Part shown: positions 37,627 through 47,966 of the stretch, one piece after another
Layout of the letters: every line of letters begins with the position of its first letter
Numbering within the stretch: the stretch's first letter is position 1
Assembly: GCF_000203815.1 (NCBI RefSeq)
Contig: NW_004457718.1
Span: 496,001 to 560,000 of the forward strand
Direction of reading: 5' to 3'
DNA length: 64,000 bases
From: Cavenderia fasciculata
Taxonomy: Eukaryota; Evosea; Eumycetozoa; Acytosteliales; Cavenderiaceae
The notes under the pieces: generated by a model
What the model was told of the DNA's origin: nothing
Database searches by the model: none
What the model saw: only the letters and a program-made list of their open reading frames with translations
Position numbers and translations under genes: made by a program

Positions 37627-38949
37627 ATGGATAATAATAATAATAATAATGAATCACAAGTAGAAGAAGAAAAGCAAAAACAAAGACAACTAGATCTACA
37701 ACAACTATTCAAACAACAACAACAACAACAAAGACAACAAAGACAACCAATAAAGATTGATCAAGTCATATGTAAAAGAGTTTGGAATAATGTAGTAATT
37801 AGAAGATTGATCTATTCAAAGATTAGAGAATGTGTACCGATATCGGAAGAGAATAGGGTCAAGTTAAAGAGTCACTTTGCTCTCGCTATGCAACAGTATA
37901 AAACGGACCCTCATCGTTTTGTACAGCTCGAAGGTAATAGGAGGTTCTATCAATGTCCAGTGATCACTGTAGACCTCTTTAAAGTCCACTACCAGTACTT
38001 TCACAAGTATGGAGCGGCACTCGAGAGCGGATACGATGTCATTGATCTCGTCTCTGGTAACCCTCGTAACATGGTAGACACTTGGTTTTTTCGCAAGGTG
38101 TGCGAATTCTTAAAAGGCAACAATAAGGGCAAAGACAAGGATATGATCATCCCCAAAAGCCCCTTTTATACATGGGACAATATAATGGTATCTAATAATG
38201 TAGAGTTGTACAACTATGCCAAGACAGTGATGCCGATGCCCGACACTAAAGGGTTGAAGCAAATGTTGTATGTTGTGACGAGTCCGCCACGGGCTATCCC
38301 ACACTACTCCTCCTATGGAACGATTACGAGACCGTCAGGCACCAAGTTGTTAAAGGCACTACTACAAGACCTCAGATTAATCGACCCACAAGAGACACAG
38401 TGGTTGGAGTGGTGTGATTACGGACAGTTGGCGGCAAAAGGATTAACGGATATTATGGAGACCATCCACAAGTATGCAGGTGACTATTATGTACCTACGT
38501 ATAACGTTTTCATGGTGCAAGCCATTCAAAACAAGCAAATCGAATCGATTCGATTCCTATACAAAGTCAACAAGATGCCAATTGGACAGAGGTCAATGTA
38601 TGAGGCTGCTCATACTTGCGACCTCCCCTTCCTCATTGCGCTACACAACATCGAGCCTGAAGCTGGCCGTCTATACACCCTCTTCCTCCATGTCATGAGT
38701 TCAAGCTTTTCACATGGACCAATGCGTTTCTCGCCCCACCAAACACATTGGCAAACCTTTCAACAAGAGTTTTACCAACTTGGCAAACAACTCAACTACA
38801 TTGACACCAATCTTCAACACCAAATAGACACCAAACAGCCATTCAAATACCAACCCAAAACTATTCAACAACACTTTAAAATATTTCAACAATCAAATGT
38901 AGATGATTCATCTATACCAACTTTATCATTCTCATCATTTGATGATTAA
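37627..38949 (+). CDS. Ankyrin-like lineage-specific family, plus-arm copy 3
   Basis: Single exon, 440 aa. The N-terminal 50 residues are Asn/Gln/Lys-rich, then the core begins KRVWNNVVIRRLIYSKIREC. The rest follows the plus-arm pattern (NPRNMVDTWFFRKV, KYAGDYY, AIQNKQIESIRFLYKV, HNIEPEAGRLYTL). The last ~210 nt including the stop codon (from about 38745) are almost identical to the end of the copy at 40674, with three mismatches, while the N-terminal halves differ widely. That pattern suggests gene conversion. Function unknown. Confidence 0.85.
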   Translation: MDNNNNNNESQVEEEKQKQRQLDLQQLFKQQQQQQRQQRQPIKIDQVICKRVWNNVVIRRLIYSKIRECVPISEENRVKLKSHFALAMQQYKTDPHRFVQLEGNRRFYQCPVITVDLFKVHYQYFHKYGAALESGYDVIDLVSGNPRNMVDTWFFRKVCEFLKGNNKGKDKDMIIPKSPFYTWDNIMVSNNVELYNYAKTVMPMPDTKGLKQMLYVVTSPPRAIPHYSSYGTITRPSGTKLLKALLQDLRLIDPQETQWLEWCDYGQLAAKGLTDIMETIHKYAGDYYVPTYNVFMVQAIQNKQIESIRFLYKVNKMPIGQRSMYEAAHTCDLPFLIALHNIEPEAGRLYTLFLHVMSSSFSHGPMRFSPHQTHWQTFQQEFYQLGKQLNYIDTNLQHQIDTKQPFKYQPKTIQQHFKIFQQSNVDDSSIPTLSFSSFDD

Positions 38950-39097
38950 AACTAATTAATTAATTCATTGTAATAATAATTATTAATTGTAATAAACGAA
39001 ATTTCGAACCATTTTTTTTTATTCGTTGTGGTATCTCCATTGATTTATTTAAAGATTCTGTAAACTGTTTGATAATCTATAAATAAATAGATACGCG

Positions 39098-40465
39098 ATG
39101 GTTAAAAAAGGATATAAAAAGAAACGACAAGCCCTACGAAGACAACAAGAACAAGAACAACGAGAACTCGAGAACCAAAACCGAATAGAACAAGAACTCA
39201 AACAAATTGAACACCTACAACAACTATTCAAACAACAACAACCACCACCACACATTACAATCGACCCGATCATATGTAAAAGAGTTTGGAGTAATATAGT
39301 ACTTAGAAGATTGATATGTTCAAAGATTGGAGAATGTATACCGATATCGGAAGAGAATAGAATCAAACTCAAGCGTGGTTATGCTGCACGTGAGATCAGA
39401 CAGTACAAGACAGAGTTGTGCAACGAGGAGCCACCGAGCGGACTCACGAATCAAAGGTTTTACGAATGTCCAGTCATCACTGCTGACCTCTTTCAATACC
39501 ACTACGAATACATTCACAATCAGATCAAGAGATCTTACGAGAGGGATGACTATGTCCTTGTCTTTATCTCTGGTAACCCCCGCAACGTGGTTGACACGTG
39601 GCTGTTTCGTAGGGCATTCGAATACTTGAAACGGACCGATCCTCAATCGTTTATGCCGCACCGCCTTGGAGACATATGGGACAATGTGATCAAGTCCAAC
39701 AATGTCGAACTGTACAACTATGTCAAGACGGTACTACCAATGCCTTTTATCAGAGATATTAAACAACTGGTGTCTCGTGCAACCAAACCTTTCAACCCGA
39801 GCCCAACTATTGAATATGGTGTGCCGGCACCACCATCCAATACAAAGTTGTTGAAATCTCTATTAAAAGACCTCAAACTCATTGACCCTCTAGAGACACA
39901 GTGGTTTACATCATGTAATTACAAAAATTTGGTCGAGACAGGATCGATTGAAATCATGGAGACGATAGACAAGTATGCAGGTGACTATTATCGACCCACC
40001 GACGCTACTTTGATGGCTCGAGCTATTGAAACCAAACAAATCGAGTCGATTCGGTTCCTATACAAAGTCTGCAAGATTCCAATTAGTAAAGTGTCAATGC
40101 TACAGGCAGCTCATTTTTGTGACCTCTCATTCATCATTGCTTTGCATGACATTGATCCTGGAGCTTGTCGTCTATACGCCCTCTTCCTACATGTCATGGG
40201 TACAAGTTTTTCAAATGGTTCTCTTCGTCACTCAGAATCCAAATCAGAAGAGTGGCAAGACTTTAAAAAAGAATTTTACCAACTTGGTAAACAACTAAAC
40301 TATGTGGATAAAAAACTACAACACCAAATAGACAACAAATTGCCATTCAGATGCATCCCCAAAAATATTCAACAACCACAACAACACTTTAAAATATTTG
40401 AATGCAATACTTCTGATTCCTCCATCCCAACTCTATCACCATTTTCATTTGATAATATTATTTAA
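39098..40465 (+). CDS. Ankyrin-like lineage-specific family, plus-arm copy 4
   Basis: Single exon, 455 aa, the longest member here. It starts MVKKGYKKKRQALRRQQEQ, a strongly basic then Glu/Gln-rich leader that could be a nuclear or nucleic-acid-contacting segment or a coiled coil. Core: KRVWSNIVLRRLICSKIGEC, TWLFRRAFEYLKRTDP, NNVELYNYVKTVLPMP, KYAGDYY, AIETKQIESIRFLYKV. In the terminal block the usual HNIEPEAGRLY reads HDIDPGACRLY, the most altered version in the array. It sits 148 nt after copy 3, head to tail. Confidence 0.85.
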   Translation: MVKKGYKKKRQALRRQQEQEQRELENQNRIEQELKQIEHLQQLFKQQQPPPHITIDPIICKRVWSNIVLRRLICSKIGECIPISEENRIKLKRGYAAREIRQYKTELCNEEPPSGLTNQRFYECPVITADLFQYHYEYIHNQIKRSYERDDYVLVFISGNPRNVVDTWLFRRAFEYLKRTDPQSFMPHRLGDIWDNVIKSNNVELYNYVKTVLPMPFIRDIKQLVSRATKPFNPSPTIEYGVPAPPSNTKLLKSLLKDLKLIDPLETQWFTSCNYKNLVETGSIEIMETIDKYAGDYYRPTDATLMARAIETKQIESIRFLYKVCKIPISKVSMLQAAHFCDLSFIIALHDIDPGACRLYALFLHVMGTSFSNGSLRHSESKSEEWQDFKKEFYQLGKQLNYVDKKLQHQIDNKLPFRCIPKNIQQPQQHFKIFECNTSDSSIPTLSPFSFDNII

Positions 40466-40673
40466 ATCATTGGAGACGACAACAACAACAACTGATTCAA
40501 CTTGAAGTGCACATATTTTTGTGTAAGATCTTTTCAGCGAAATTTCCTTTGGAAAATATCTATGTTTTTTTTTAATCTTTTTGGTGATCAAGTTTATCGA
40601 TATTAATATTAATCACATTATTTTATATAGTTATCTTTATCTTTTTTTTTGTTGCTCATTGATAAACAGTACA

Positions 40674-42017
40674 ATGAAAAAAGGATCAAGAAAAAAAAGA
40701 TTACAAGATTTAAGAAGACTACAAGAACAACAACGACACCAACGACTACAAGACCAACTAGAACAACGACACCAACAACTACAACAACTATTCCAACTAA
40801 ACCAACAAACAATCATTGATGAAACACTATTTAGAAGTGTATGGAATAATACAATACTTAGAAGATTGATATGTTCAAAGATTGGAGAATGTATACCGAT
40901 ATCCAATGGCAAACGGATACAACTAAAAGATACCTTTTTCGCTGAGATGGAACAGTACAACAAGGAACCAGATCAATTTCTAAAATATGGTGGTAATCAA
41001 AGGTTCTATGAATGTGGTGTCATCACTGCCGACCTCTTTAAATACCACTATCAACACACTCATAGGAGCTGGTTGCAGGAGGACCAAGTGGAGACAAGAC
41101 TCAGTGTCCTTGACCTTATCTCTGGAAACCATCGCAACATGATTGACACTTGGTTGTTTCGCAGTGCATACAACTACTTGAAACGAACCGATCCTCAATC
41201 GATTTTGGCCGACCAACACATGACCACGTGGCACAATGTCATTTCATCAAACAATGTCGAATTGTACAACTATGTCAAGACGGTACTGCCAATGCCCGGT
41301 CTCGAGGGTATCAAACAAATAGTCGCCAATGCAACCAAACACACTCGTATGCGTACAATGGGATCGTACCATGCCAACACATATGGTTCCATCTCGCCAC
41401 CACCCGGTACCAAGTTATTGAAAACTCTTTTAAAAGACCTCAGATTAATCGACCCTAAAGAGACACGGTGGTTGGAATTATGTGATTATGGAATGTTGGC
41501 AGAATCGGGATGCACAGACATTATGGAGACCATACACAAGTATGCAGGTGACTATTATTGTCCCTCTGAAAAAGCTATTATGGTTCGAGCCATTCAAAAC
41601 AACCAAATCGAGTCGATTCGATTCCTATACAAAGTCAACAAGATTCCAATAGGACAAGTGATGCTAGAGGCTGCTCGTACTTGTGACCTGTCATTCCTCG
41701 TTGAATTGCACAACATCGAACCTGAAGCTGGTCGTCTATACACCCTCTTCTTAAAAGTCATGAGCCCGAGCTTTGCCAAGGGCCCTCTACGATTCTCACC
41801 ATCCGAATCAACACAATGGCAAACCTTTCAACAAGAGTTTTACCAACTTGGCAAACAACTCAACTACATTGACACCAATCTTCAACACCAAATAGACACC
41901 AAACAGCCATTCAGATACCAACCCAAAAATATTCAACAACACTTTAAAATATTTCAACAATCAAATGTAGATGATTCATCTATACCAACTTTATCATTCT
42001 CATCATTTGATGATTAG
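40674..42017 (+). CDS. Ankyrin-like lineage-specific family, plus-arm copy 5
   Basis: Single exon, 447 aa from the ATG at 40674. The frame is open 93 nt further upstream but has only a TTG there, so 40674 is preferred. It shares with copy 4 the basic leader (MKKGSRKKRLQDLRRLQEQ) and so is its closest N-terminal relative, yet its last ~210 nt match copy 3. It is therefore a mosaic of the two neighbours. Core: RSVWNNTILRRLICSKIGEC, TWLFRSAYNYLKRTDP, KYAGDYY, AIQNNQIESIRFLYKV, HNIEPEAGRLYTL. It ends the plus arm, just before the ELP2 fragment. Confidence 0.85.
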   Translation: MKKGSRKKRLQDLRRLQEQQRHQRLQDQLEQRHQQLQQLFQLNQQTIIDETLFRSVWNNTILRRLICSKIGECIPISNGKRIQLKDTFFAEMEQYNKEPDQFLKYGGNQRFYECGVITADLFKYHYQHTHRSWLQEDQVETRLSVLDLISGNHRNMIDTWLFRSAYNYLKRTDPQSILADQHMTTWHNVISSNNVELYNYVKTVLPMPGLEGIKQIVANATKHTRMRTMGSYHANTYGSISPPPGTKLLKTLLKDLRLIDPKETRWLELCDYGMLAESGCTDIMETIHKYAGDYYCPSEKAIMVRAIQNNQIESIRFLYKVNKIPIGQVMLEAARTCDLSFLVELHNIEPEAGRLYTLFLKVMSPSFAKGPLRFSPSESTQWQTFQQEFYQLGKQLNYIDTNLQHQIDTKQPFRYQPKNIQQHFKIFQQSNVDDSSIPTLSFSSFDD

Positions 42018-42086
42018 AACTAATTAATTGTAATAATTAATTACATCGAGAATAAATAAATTTATAGTGAATTTAAATAAATATTA

Positions 42087-42376
42087 TTATTTATTTGTGA
42101 AATGATGGACGGATTTTAAAATAGTTTCACGGACGCCACAACGACCACATACGATCACGTGACACGCCGAGAAGGTATCGGTTGTCGTGTGAAAAGGCGA
42201 GTTGGACGACTGTGCGTTGGTGACCCTTGAGATTGGCAACCTCACAGATGGCAACACTCCAGATACGGATGGTTGCTTGGTCGGATGAAGAGGCACGACA
42301 GGTGGATGCTGTGTACTTGCCGTCGTAGCTGGCTGCGACTGCGATGATCTCGTTTCCGTGTCCGTATAGAGTTTAA
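42087..42376 (-). pseudogene. elp2: Truncated ELP2 (Elongator subunit 2) fragment
   Basis: The minus strand from 42372 encodes two WD40 blades matching Elongator subunit 2: LYGHGNEIIAVAASYDG ... STCRASSSDQATIRIW ... GHQRTVVQLAFSHDNRYLLGVSRDRMWSLWRP. The LYGHG and VSRDR-WSLW motifs are diagnostic of ELP2, which helps modify wobble uridines in tRNA as part of Elongator. The frame stops at 42127; a second frame then reads VHHFTNK, resembling the next part of ELP2, so there is at least one frameshift. The fragment lacks the ATG and most of its ~800 aa. Its 5' cut coincides with the left edge of the UBZ4 duplication unit at 42377. Its base composition is GC-richer than the neighbours, as expected for a housekeeping exon. 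Confidence 0.8.
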
Positions 42377-42746
42377 ACATTGTTTTGTTCAAAAAAAAAA
42401 ATCAACACCTGTCTTGTAGAAATTAAAAAAGATTACTTTTTCAAACATAACCAATATTTGTTGAACAATTAATTGGTTATTTCAAATTACAAAGAAGATG
42501 ACAACAACAAAAGAGACAGATAAATATGATTCTATCACCAAACAATTCAAAACATTCAAAGATAACAAATGTCCGTTATGTGATGGTCAACTATGTGATA
42601 CTGCAACACTCAACAATCACATTGCTCAATGTTCTGTCTATTTCATGTTGGACAATCAAATAGATGTCTTGCAAGTTGTAAATGATGTCATGGCAAATCT
42701 TTACAACAAAAAGAGATCAATTGACAACAATGATAATAATAACAAC

Positions 42747-42787
<41 letters not shown>

Positions 42788-44137
42788 TAATAATAATAAC
42801 AATAATATTATTGTGATTGATGATGATGATGACATCAATGTGAAGAGACAAAAGATGGAAACAAACAACAACGACGACAAAAAGATAATAAGGTCTGATG
42901 AAGAACTAAAGTCATTGGGTGCATTTGTTAAGGATTCAAATGGTGAGGGAAGATGCCTAGATATGATCAACTTTGTCGGAAGTCAACAGGAACTACAATC
43001 AGCGGTGAATAGGGTAAGAACAGTCATCCAAAAATCAAAGTTGGTTACCTACTTATCAATATATGTTCTTTTCGATGATAACACAATTGAACAAGGTATG
43101 TCAACATCTTATCTATCGAGTATAAATATTTATCATGCTCATACTCTTGTCCTCTCTTCTTTTGTCAAAGCGCGTACAACTATGGGGTTGATCTATCAAG
43201 ACCTAAAAGAGAATACAATAATAACAGAGTATTTCTTTGAATCATTTCCATTTGGAAGAATGATCTATGCCGAGAGAGCAAGTACAAGATTCTGTGTCTA
43301 TGGAGCCAATGTTAAAAACAACCAAGAACTTCATACACCCATTTGTTTGCCATCAATGATTCCACATATCGATAAATACCAAGTTAAAAGTATAGGTATG
43401 TACAATATATATTATATTATATTATTACCATTCATTATCCAACGCAATCAACTTACACCACCTCTATATATTTCAAAGAACACCCAGTTGATATTCAACC
43501 ATCATGTGATGTATTGAATGGATCACCATATATTAAAACAGTCAAACTAATGGCATCCAATCGAATGACATACGATAAAGAAGTATTTAATCGATTCGTA
43601 CTCGGGTTACCCAATCTTGAGTGTCTCAGACTAAAATGTGGTGGTGGTGCCAGAATATTATCATTGGTCATCAAACTATTAAACAAAAACATAATCAAGC
43701 ACCTTACAATTAGCCATATCGCGGTAACTCCTGCACTGAGTCGAAAACTATTAGATGCCATCAAGACAAACAGATCACTTATTAGTTTTAAAATCTATTG
43801 TAAGTACTGATCGATGTGTGAAATATATATTTCCAGGTCTCTAATTCATTCATTTATTATTTAGTTCTCCAAGAGTGTATCCCATTTGTTTATCAAGCTT
43901 TAAAAGAGATACGTACCAATCATAATAATACAACTCTGAAATATATTTACTTGTTGCATCAAAGTATATATGTTGACAAACAACCGGTCGCATCGTTGCA
44001 GGATGATTATGGTTACATAATACAACTAGACATTCCCCCCGCAACCTTTCCTAAAAAATTACATACACCATAGAATAGAAGAAACCATTGTATTTGTACC
44101 TATAGGTTCCTCGCACCTAGGCCCGAGAGAACATTTT
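42377..44137. repeat. Segmental duplication unit A (carries UBZ4 gene A)
   Basis: Near-identical to 44909..46697, from 5' flank through all exons and introns to shortly past the stop codon. Similarity starts abruptly at ACATTGTTTTGTTC in both copies and fades after the shared CTAGGCC segment downstream. No terminal inverted repeats or target-site duplications were recognised. Confidence 0.8.
42498..44073 (+). CDS. UBZ4-type zinc-finger protein with LRR-like C-terminus, copy A
   Basis: Exons 42498..43395, 43479..43799 and 43865..44073, all in phase, give 475 aa. The N-terminal finger CPLCDGQLCDTATLNNHIAQC (residues ~26-46, C-x2-C-x13-H-x3-C) fits the Rad18-type UBZ4 ubiquitin-binding fold. 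An Asn run of about 30 residues and an acidic patch (VIDDDDD) next to a basic KRQK follow. The middle domain (LGAFVKDSNGEGRCLD ... RFCVYGANVKNNQELHT) is not one I know. The C-terminal exons hold LRR-like lines (LPNLECLRL, IKHLTI, SLISFKI). The finger suggests binding of ubiquitin, but no DNA-repair or ligase domain is present. An intact reading frame argues that it is functional. Confidence 0.8.
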
Positions 44138-44377
44138 AAAAGTAAGTGACCCCCCCCCTTTGAAATTAAAAAAAAGAAGGAAACTATACAACACAAATAA
44201 ATCTAGAGATACTTCTTCTTCTCTCTCTCTCTCTCTATATTATTATTATAAGCTCCTACAACTAGTCGTGTCGATCAAATACTGCCTACGCCTATTTATT
44301 TAATATTAAATATAATTATATCTTTTCATAAACCAACTCAACAACCAACAACATCATCATTGATCCTTCCATTCCAT

Positions 44378-44509
44378 CTGGCGGGTCCCAAGGGCTACCT
44401 GTGTGGCATTCGTCCGCGTATAGTCTTTCACAGTATGAGCGCTGCCATTACTTGGGGTGTTTATGAATTTTGCAAGGAATCTTTAAATCCCTATTTCGAT
44501 TCAAAATAA
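44378..44509 (+). pseudogene. 3' fragment of a mitochondrial carrier gene
   Basis: In frame to a TAA at 44507, the sequence encodes LAGPKGYLCGIRPRIVF then HSMSAAITWGVYEFCKE. This is the last matrix loop and sixth helix of a mitochondrial solute carrier (G-x-x-G-x-x-PR followed by A-I-x-W-x-x-YE), followed by a short tail NPYFDSK. The motif GIRPR...S...AITWGVYE is closest to mitoferrin-type members, but the piece is too short to be sure. No upstream carrier repeats are present, so it is a truncated relic or a captured terminal exon. Its GC content is higher than that of the surrounding spacer. Confidence 0.65.
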
Positions 44510-44554
44510 CCAACTAATAATAATAGTATAATATAATATTATATATAAACAGGC

Positions 44555-44597
<43 letters not shown>

Positions 44598-44774
44598 ACA
44601 TAATAATAATATAATATTAAAATAATAAACGGTAAAAAAAAAAAACAAATATAAAATTAAGTTCCTTTTCCTTCATTAAAGAAATGTCAACTACAACACA
44701 AAAGATAGATATATCAGTAAATCATATAAACCATTTGTGAAACGTTATGAAATCGATAATAACACCTCCACCCT

Positions 44775-44908
44775 CTAACGATCATACTTCTCCAAGTAAA
44801 TCAGAATGGATTCTGTTCCAAATCTCAATACCACATGTGGAATCAAGATATGTGACGAGGTTTCTCCCATCCTTTGTTTATCCGATTGCCACGATACATC
44901 ACTGATGT
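44775..44908 (-). pseudogene. Possible C-terminal gene fragment of unknown origin
   Basis: The minus strand is open from the edge of duplication unit B to a TAG at 44775-44777 (YISDVSWQSDKQRMG ... LRFGTESILIYLEKYDR). Base composition looks coding, and its position mirrors the ELP2 fragment at unit A. I do not recognise the protein, and the opposite strand is also open over part of it, so this is tentative. Confidence 0.25.
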
Positions 44909-45264
44909 ACATTGTTTTGTTCAAAAAAAAAAATCAACACCTGTCTTGTAGAAATTAAAAAAGATTACTTTTTCAAACATAACCAATATTTGTTGGACAA
45001 TTAATTGATTATTTCAAATTACAAAGAAGATGACAACAACAAAAGAGACAGATAAATATGATTCTATCACCAAACAATTCAAAACATTCAAAGATAACAA
45101 ATGTCCGTTATGTGATGGTCAACTATGTGATACTGCAACACTCAACAATCACATTGCTCAATGTTCTGTCTATTTCATGTTGGACAATCAAATAGATGTC
45201 TTGCAAGTTGTAAATGATGTCATGGCAAATCTTTACAACAAAAAGAGATCAATTGACAACAATG

Positions 45265-45307
<43 letters not shown>

Positions 45308-46697
45308 TAATAATAACAACAATAATAATAATAACAATAATATTATTGTGATTGATGATGATGATGACATCAATGTGAAGAGACAAAAGATGGAAACAAA
45401 CAACAACGACGACAAAAAGATAATAAGGTCTGATGAAGAACTAAAGTCATTGGGTGCATTTGTTAAGGATTCAAATGGTGAGGGAAGATGCCTAGATATG
45501 ATCAGCTTTTTCGGAAATCAACAGGAACTACAATCAGCGGTGAATAGGGTAAGAACAGTCATCCAAAAATCAAAGTTGGTTACCTACTTATCAATATATG
45601 TTATTTTCGATGATAACACAATTGAACAAGGTATGTCAACATCTTATCTATCGAGTATAAATATTTATCATGCTCACTCCACTCTTGTCCTCTCTTCTTT
45701 TGTCAAAGCGCGTACAACTATGGGGTTGATCTATCAAGACCTAAAAGAGAATACAACAATAACGGAGTATTGCTTTGTATCATTTCCATTTGGAAGAATG
45801 ATCTATGCCGAGAGAGCAAGTACAAGATTCTGTGTCTATGGAGCCAATGTTAAAAACAACCAAGAACTTCATACACCCATTTGTTTACCATCAATGATTC
45901 CACATATCGATAAATACGATGTTAGAGGTGGTGGTATGTACAATATATATTATATTATATTATATTATTACCATTCATTATCCAACACAATCAACTTACA
46001 CCACCTCTATATATTTCAAAGAACACCCAGTTGATATTCAACCATCATGTGATGTATTGAATGGATCACCATATATTAAAACAGTCAAACTAATGGCATC
46101 CAGTCGAATGACATACGATAAAGAAGTATTTAATCGATTCATACTCGGGTTACCCAATCTTGAGTGTCTCAGACTATGTGGTGGTGGTGCCAGAATATTA
46201 TCAGTGGTCATCAAACTATTAAACAAAAACATAATCAAACACCTTACAATTCGCCATATCGCGGTAACTCCTGCACAGAGTCGAAAACTATTAGATGCCA
46301 TCAAGACAAACAGATCACTTATTAGTTTTAAAATCCATTGTAAGTACTGATCGATGTGTGAAATATATATTTCCAGGTCTCTAATTCATTCATTTATTAT
46401 TTAGTTCTCGAAGAGTGTTTCCCATTTGTTTATCAAGCTTTAAAAGAGATACGTACCAATCATAATAATACAACTCTGAAATATATTTACTTGTTGCATC
46501 AAAGTATATATGTTGACAAACAACCGGTCGCATCGTTGCAGGATGATTATGGTTACATAATACAAGACATTCCCCCAGGCTACAGAGTACTCAAAAAATT
46601 ACATACACCATAGAATGTTGGTGTATGTATGAACAAAGAGAAACCTTGTATTGGTATTCGTATAGGTGTTACTCACCTAGGCCGAGAACATTTAAAT
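44909..46697. repeat. Segmental duplication unit B (carries UBZ4 gene B)
   Basis: Direct repeat of 42377..44137. The copies differ mainly in the length of the Asn-coding AAT tract, a few substitutions, and the last codons and 3' flank. Confidence 0.8.
45030..46613 (+). CDS. UBZ4-type zinc-finger protein with LRR-like C-terminus, copy B
   Basis: Exons 45030..45933, 46022..46339 and 46405..46613, in phase, give 476 aa. All splice sites correspond to those of copy A. The finger and the first 75 residues are identical to copy A. The Asn tract is one residue longer. Differences cluster in the middle (NFVGSQ to SFFGNQ; YFFESFPF to YCFVSFPF; YQVKSI to YDVRGG) and at the C-terminus, where IIQLDIPPATFPKK becomes IIQDIPPGYRVLKK. 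Loss of one Lys codon in exon 2 (LRLKCGGG to LRLCGGG) is also seen. Retained frame, introns and start suggest both copies are expressed or very young. Confidence 0.8.
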
Positions 46698-46876
46698 AAA
46701 TAAATAAATAAATTCTAAAATAATTAATATTTATCAAAACTAAGCCTTTAAACATTCTTGGGTTGACCTCAGCTAGATGTCTAGTCATCAATTCTCTTTA
46801 GTCACTTGTTGTTAGCAATACTTGTTGCTATTAATAATATTGCTCGAAACTATTTTAAAAAAAACTAACAAAGAAG

Positions 46877-47966
46877 ATGACAACAACAAAAGAGACAGAT
46901 AAATATCAGTCTATCACCAAACAATTCAAAACATTCAAAGATAACAAATATCCGTTATGTGATAATATATATATATATGTTATTGCCATATGTCTCTCTT
47001 ACAAGTCCCTTTCTTCTATAGCGCGACCAATAATCGAATCAATCTATCAAGATCTCAAGAGAATACAACGATCAAAGAGTATTCTATCGATGGATCACCA
47101 TTTGCCAGAAATCTATATGCAGAAAGACCAAGTACCAGATTCTTTATGTCTGAAGTCCGTGTTCAGAAAAACAAGAAAGAACTTCACACAGCCATTTGTT
47201 TGCCATCAATGATTCCACATATCGATAAATACCAAATTCACAGTATTGATTGTATGTATTATTACCTTTTATCTATCCATTTATGATATATTCACACCCC
47301 CGGAGTTAACTCGCTCGTCGATTTTATTTCATTTATTATTATTATTATTAGATAACCGAATTCATATCGAACAATCATGTCAAGTATTGACAGGATCACC
47401 ATATATTAAAACTGTCAAGTTGGTTGGAGATCATTATGAGTCCTACGACTACGAGCTATTCAATCGATTCACACTCAGTCTGCCCAATCTTGAATGTCTT
47501 CGTATTGATGTTACTTCAATGCCAAAGCATATATCGATGGTCGTTGAACTGTTAAAAAGAAATCAAATCCAACACATGACAATTGGTGGTGTGAAATCAA
47601 ATTTACATACCCAAATGGTATCAATATTCGATGCAGTCAAAACAAACAAATCACTCATCTCTTTGAAAATCAATGGTTCGTCAAGTTTATTATTATTATA
47701 GATGTTATCTATTTTTCTAATTTCTGTTTTATTCTTTCCACTTGTTGAAATGCAAATATCTAGTTATGCATGGACACTTTTCATATATTTGTGAAAGATT
47801 AAAAGAGATTCACAGCTATACAACTTTGAAATATGTTTATTTTACCAATATAGGGAGTGACCACGATCCAATACTAGCACAATCATTAGAGACTGATTAT
47901 GGATATATAATACGATCTATCCCCTTGGGGCTATCACGCTATGCCAATAAAATTCATACACAATAG
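46877..47966 (+). pseudogene. UBZ4 family copy C, internally deleted and frameshifted
   Basis: The first 29 codons follow copies A/B (MTTTKETDKYQSITKQF) up to CDN. About 0.7 kb encoding the rest of the finger, the Asn tract and half of the middle domain is then missing, replaced by a TA run. The first finger Cys is also changed (KYPLC for KCPLC). Downstream, IYQDLK is followed by a one-base loss that shifts the frame. The remainder (SPFARNLYAERPSTRF, CLPSMIPHIDKYQ) matches, as do exon 2 (47352..47675) and exon 3 (47764..47966) with intact splice sites. Exons 2-3 are well diverged from A/B, so this is an older copy rather than a fresh duplicate. Confidence 0.7.

Larger units (their letters stand above)
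44138..44908. other. Spacer between duplication units A and B with gene debris
   Basis: Low-complexity AT DNA with (CT)n near 44218-44236 and (AAT)n near 44555-44592. A carrier-protein relic (44378..44509) and a possible second relic (44775..44908, minus) lie within it. There is no intact gene. Confidence 0.5.

Noticed and set aside
40581-40673. N-terminal extension of plus-arm copy 5 with a hydrophobic stretch
   Set aside because: No ATG in the extension (only TTG) and the sequence is AT-rich leader; relatives start at the basic or Gln-rich segment.
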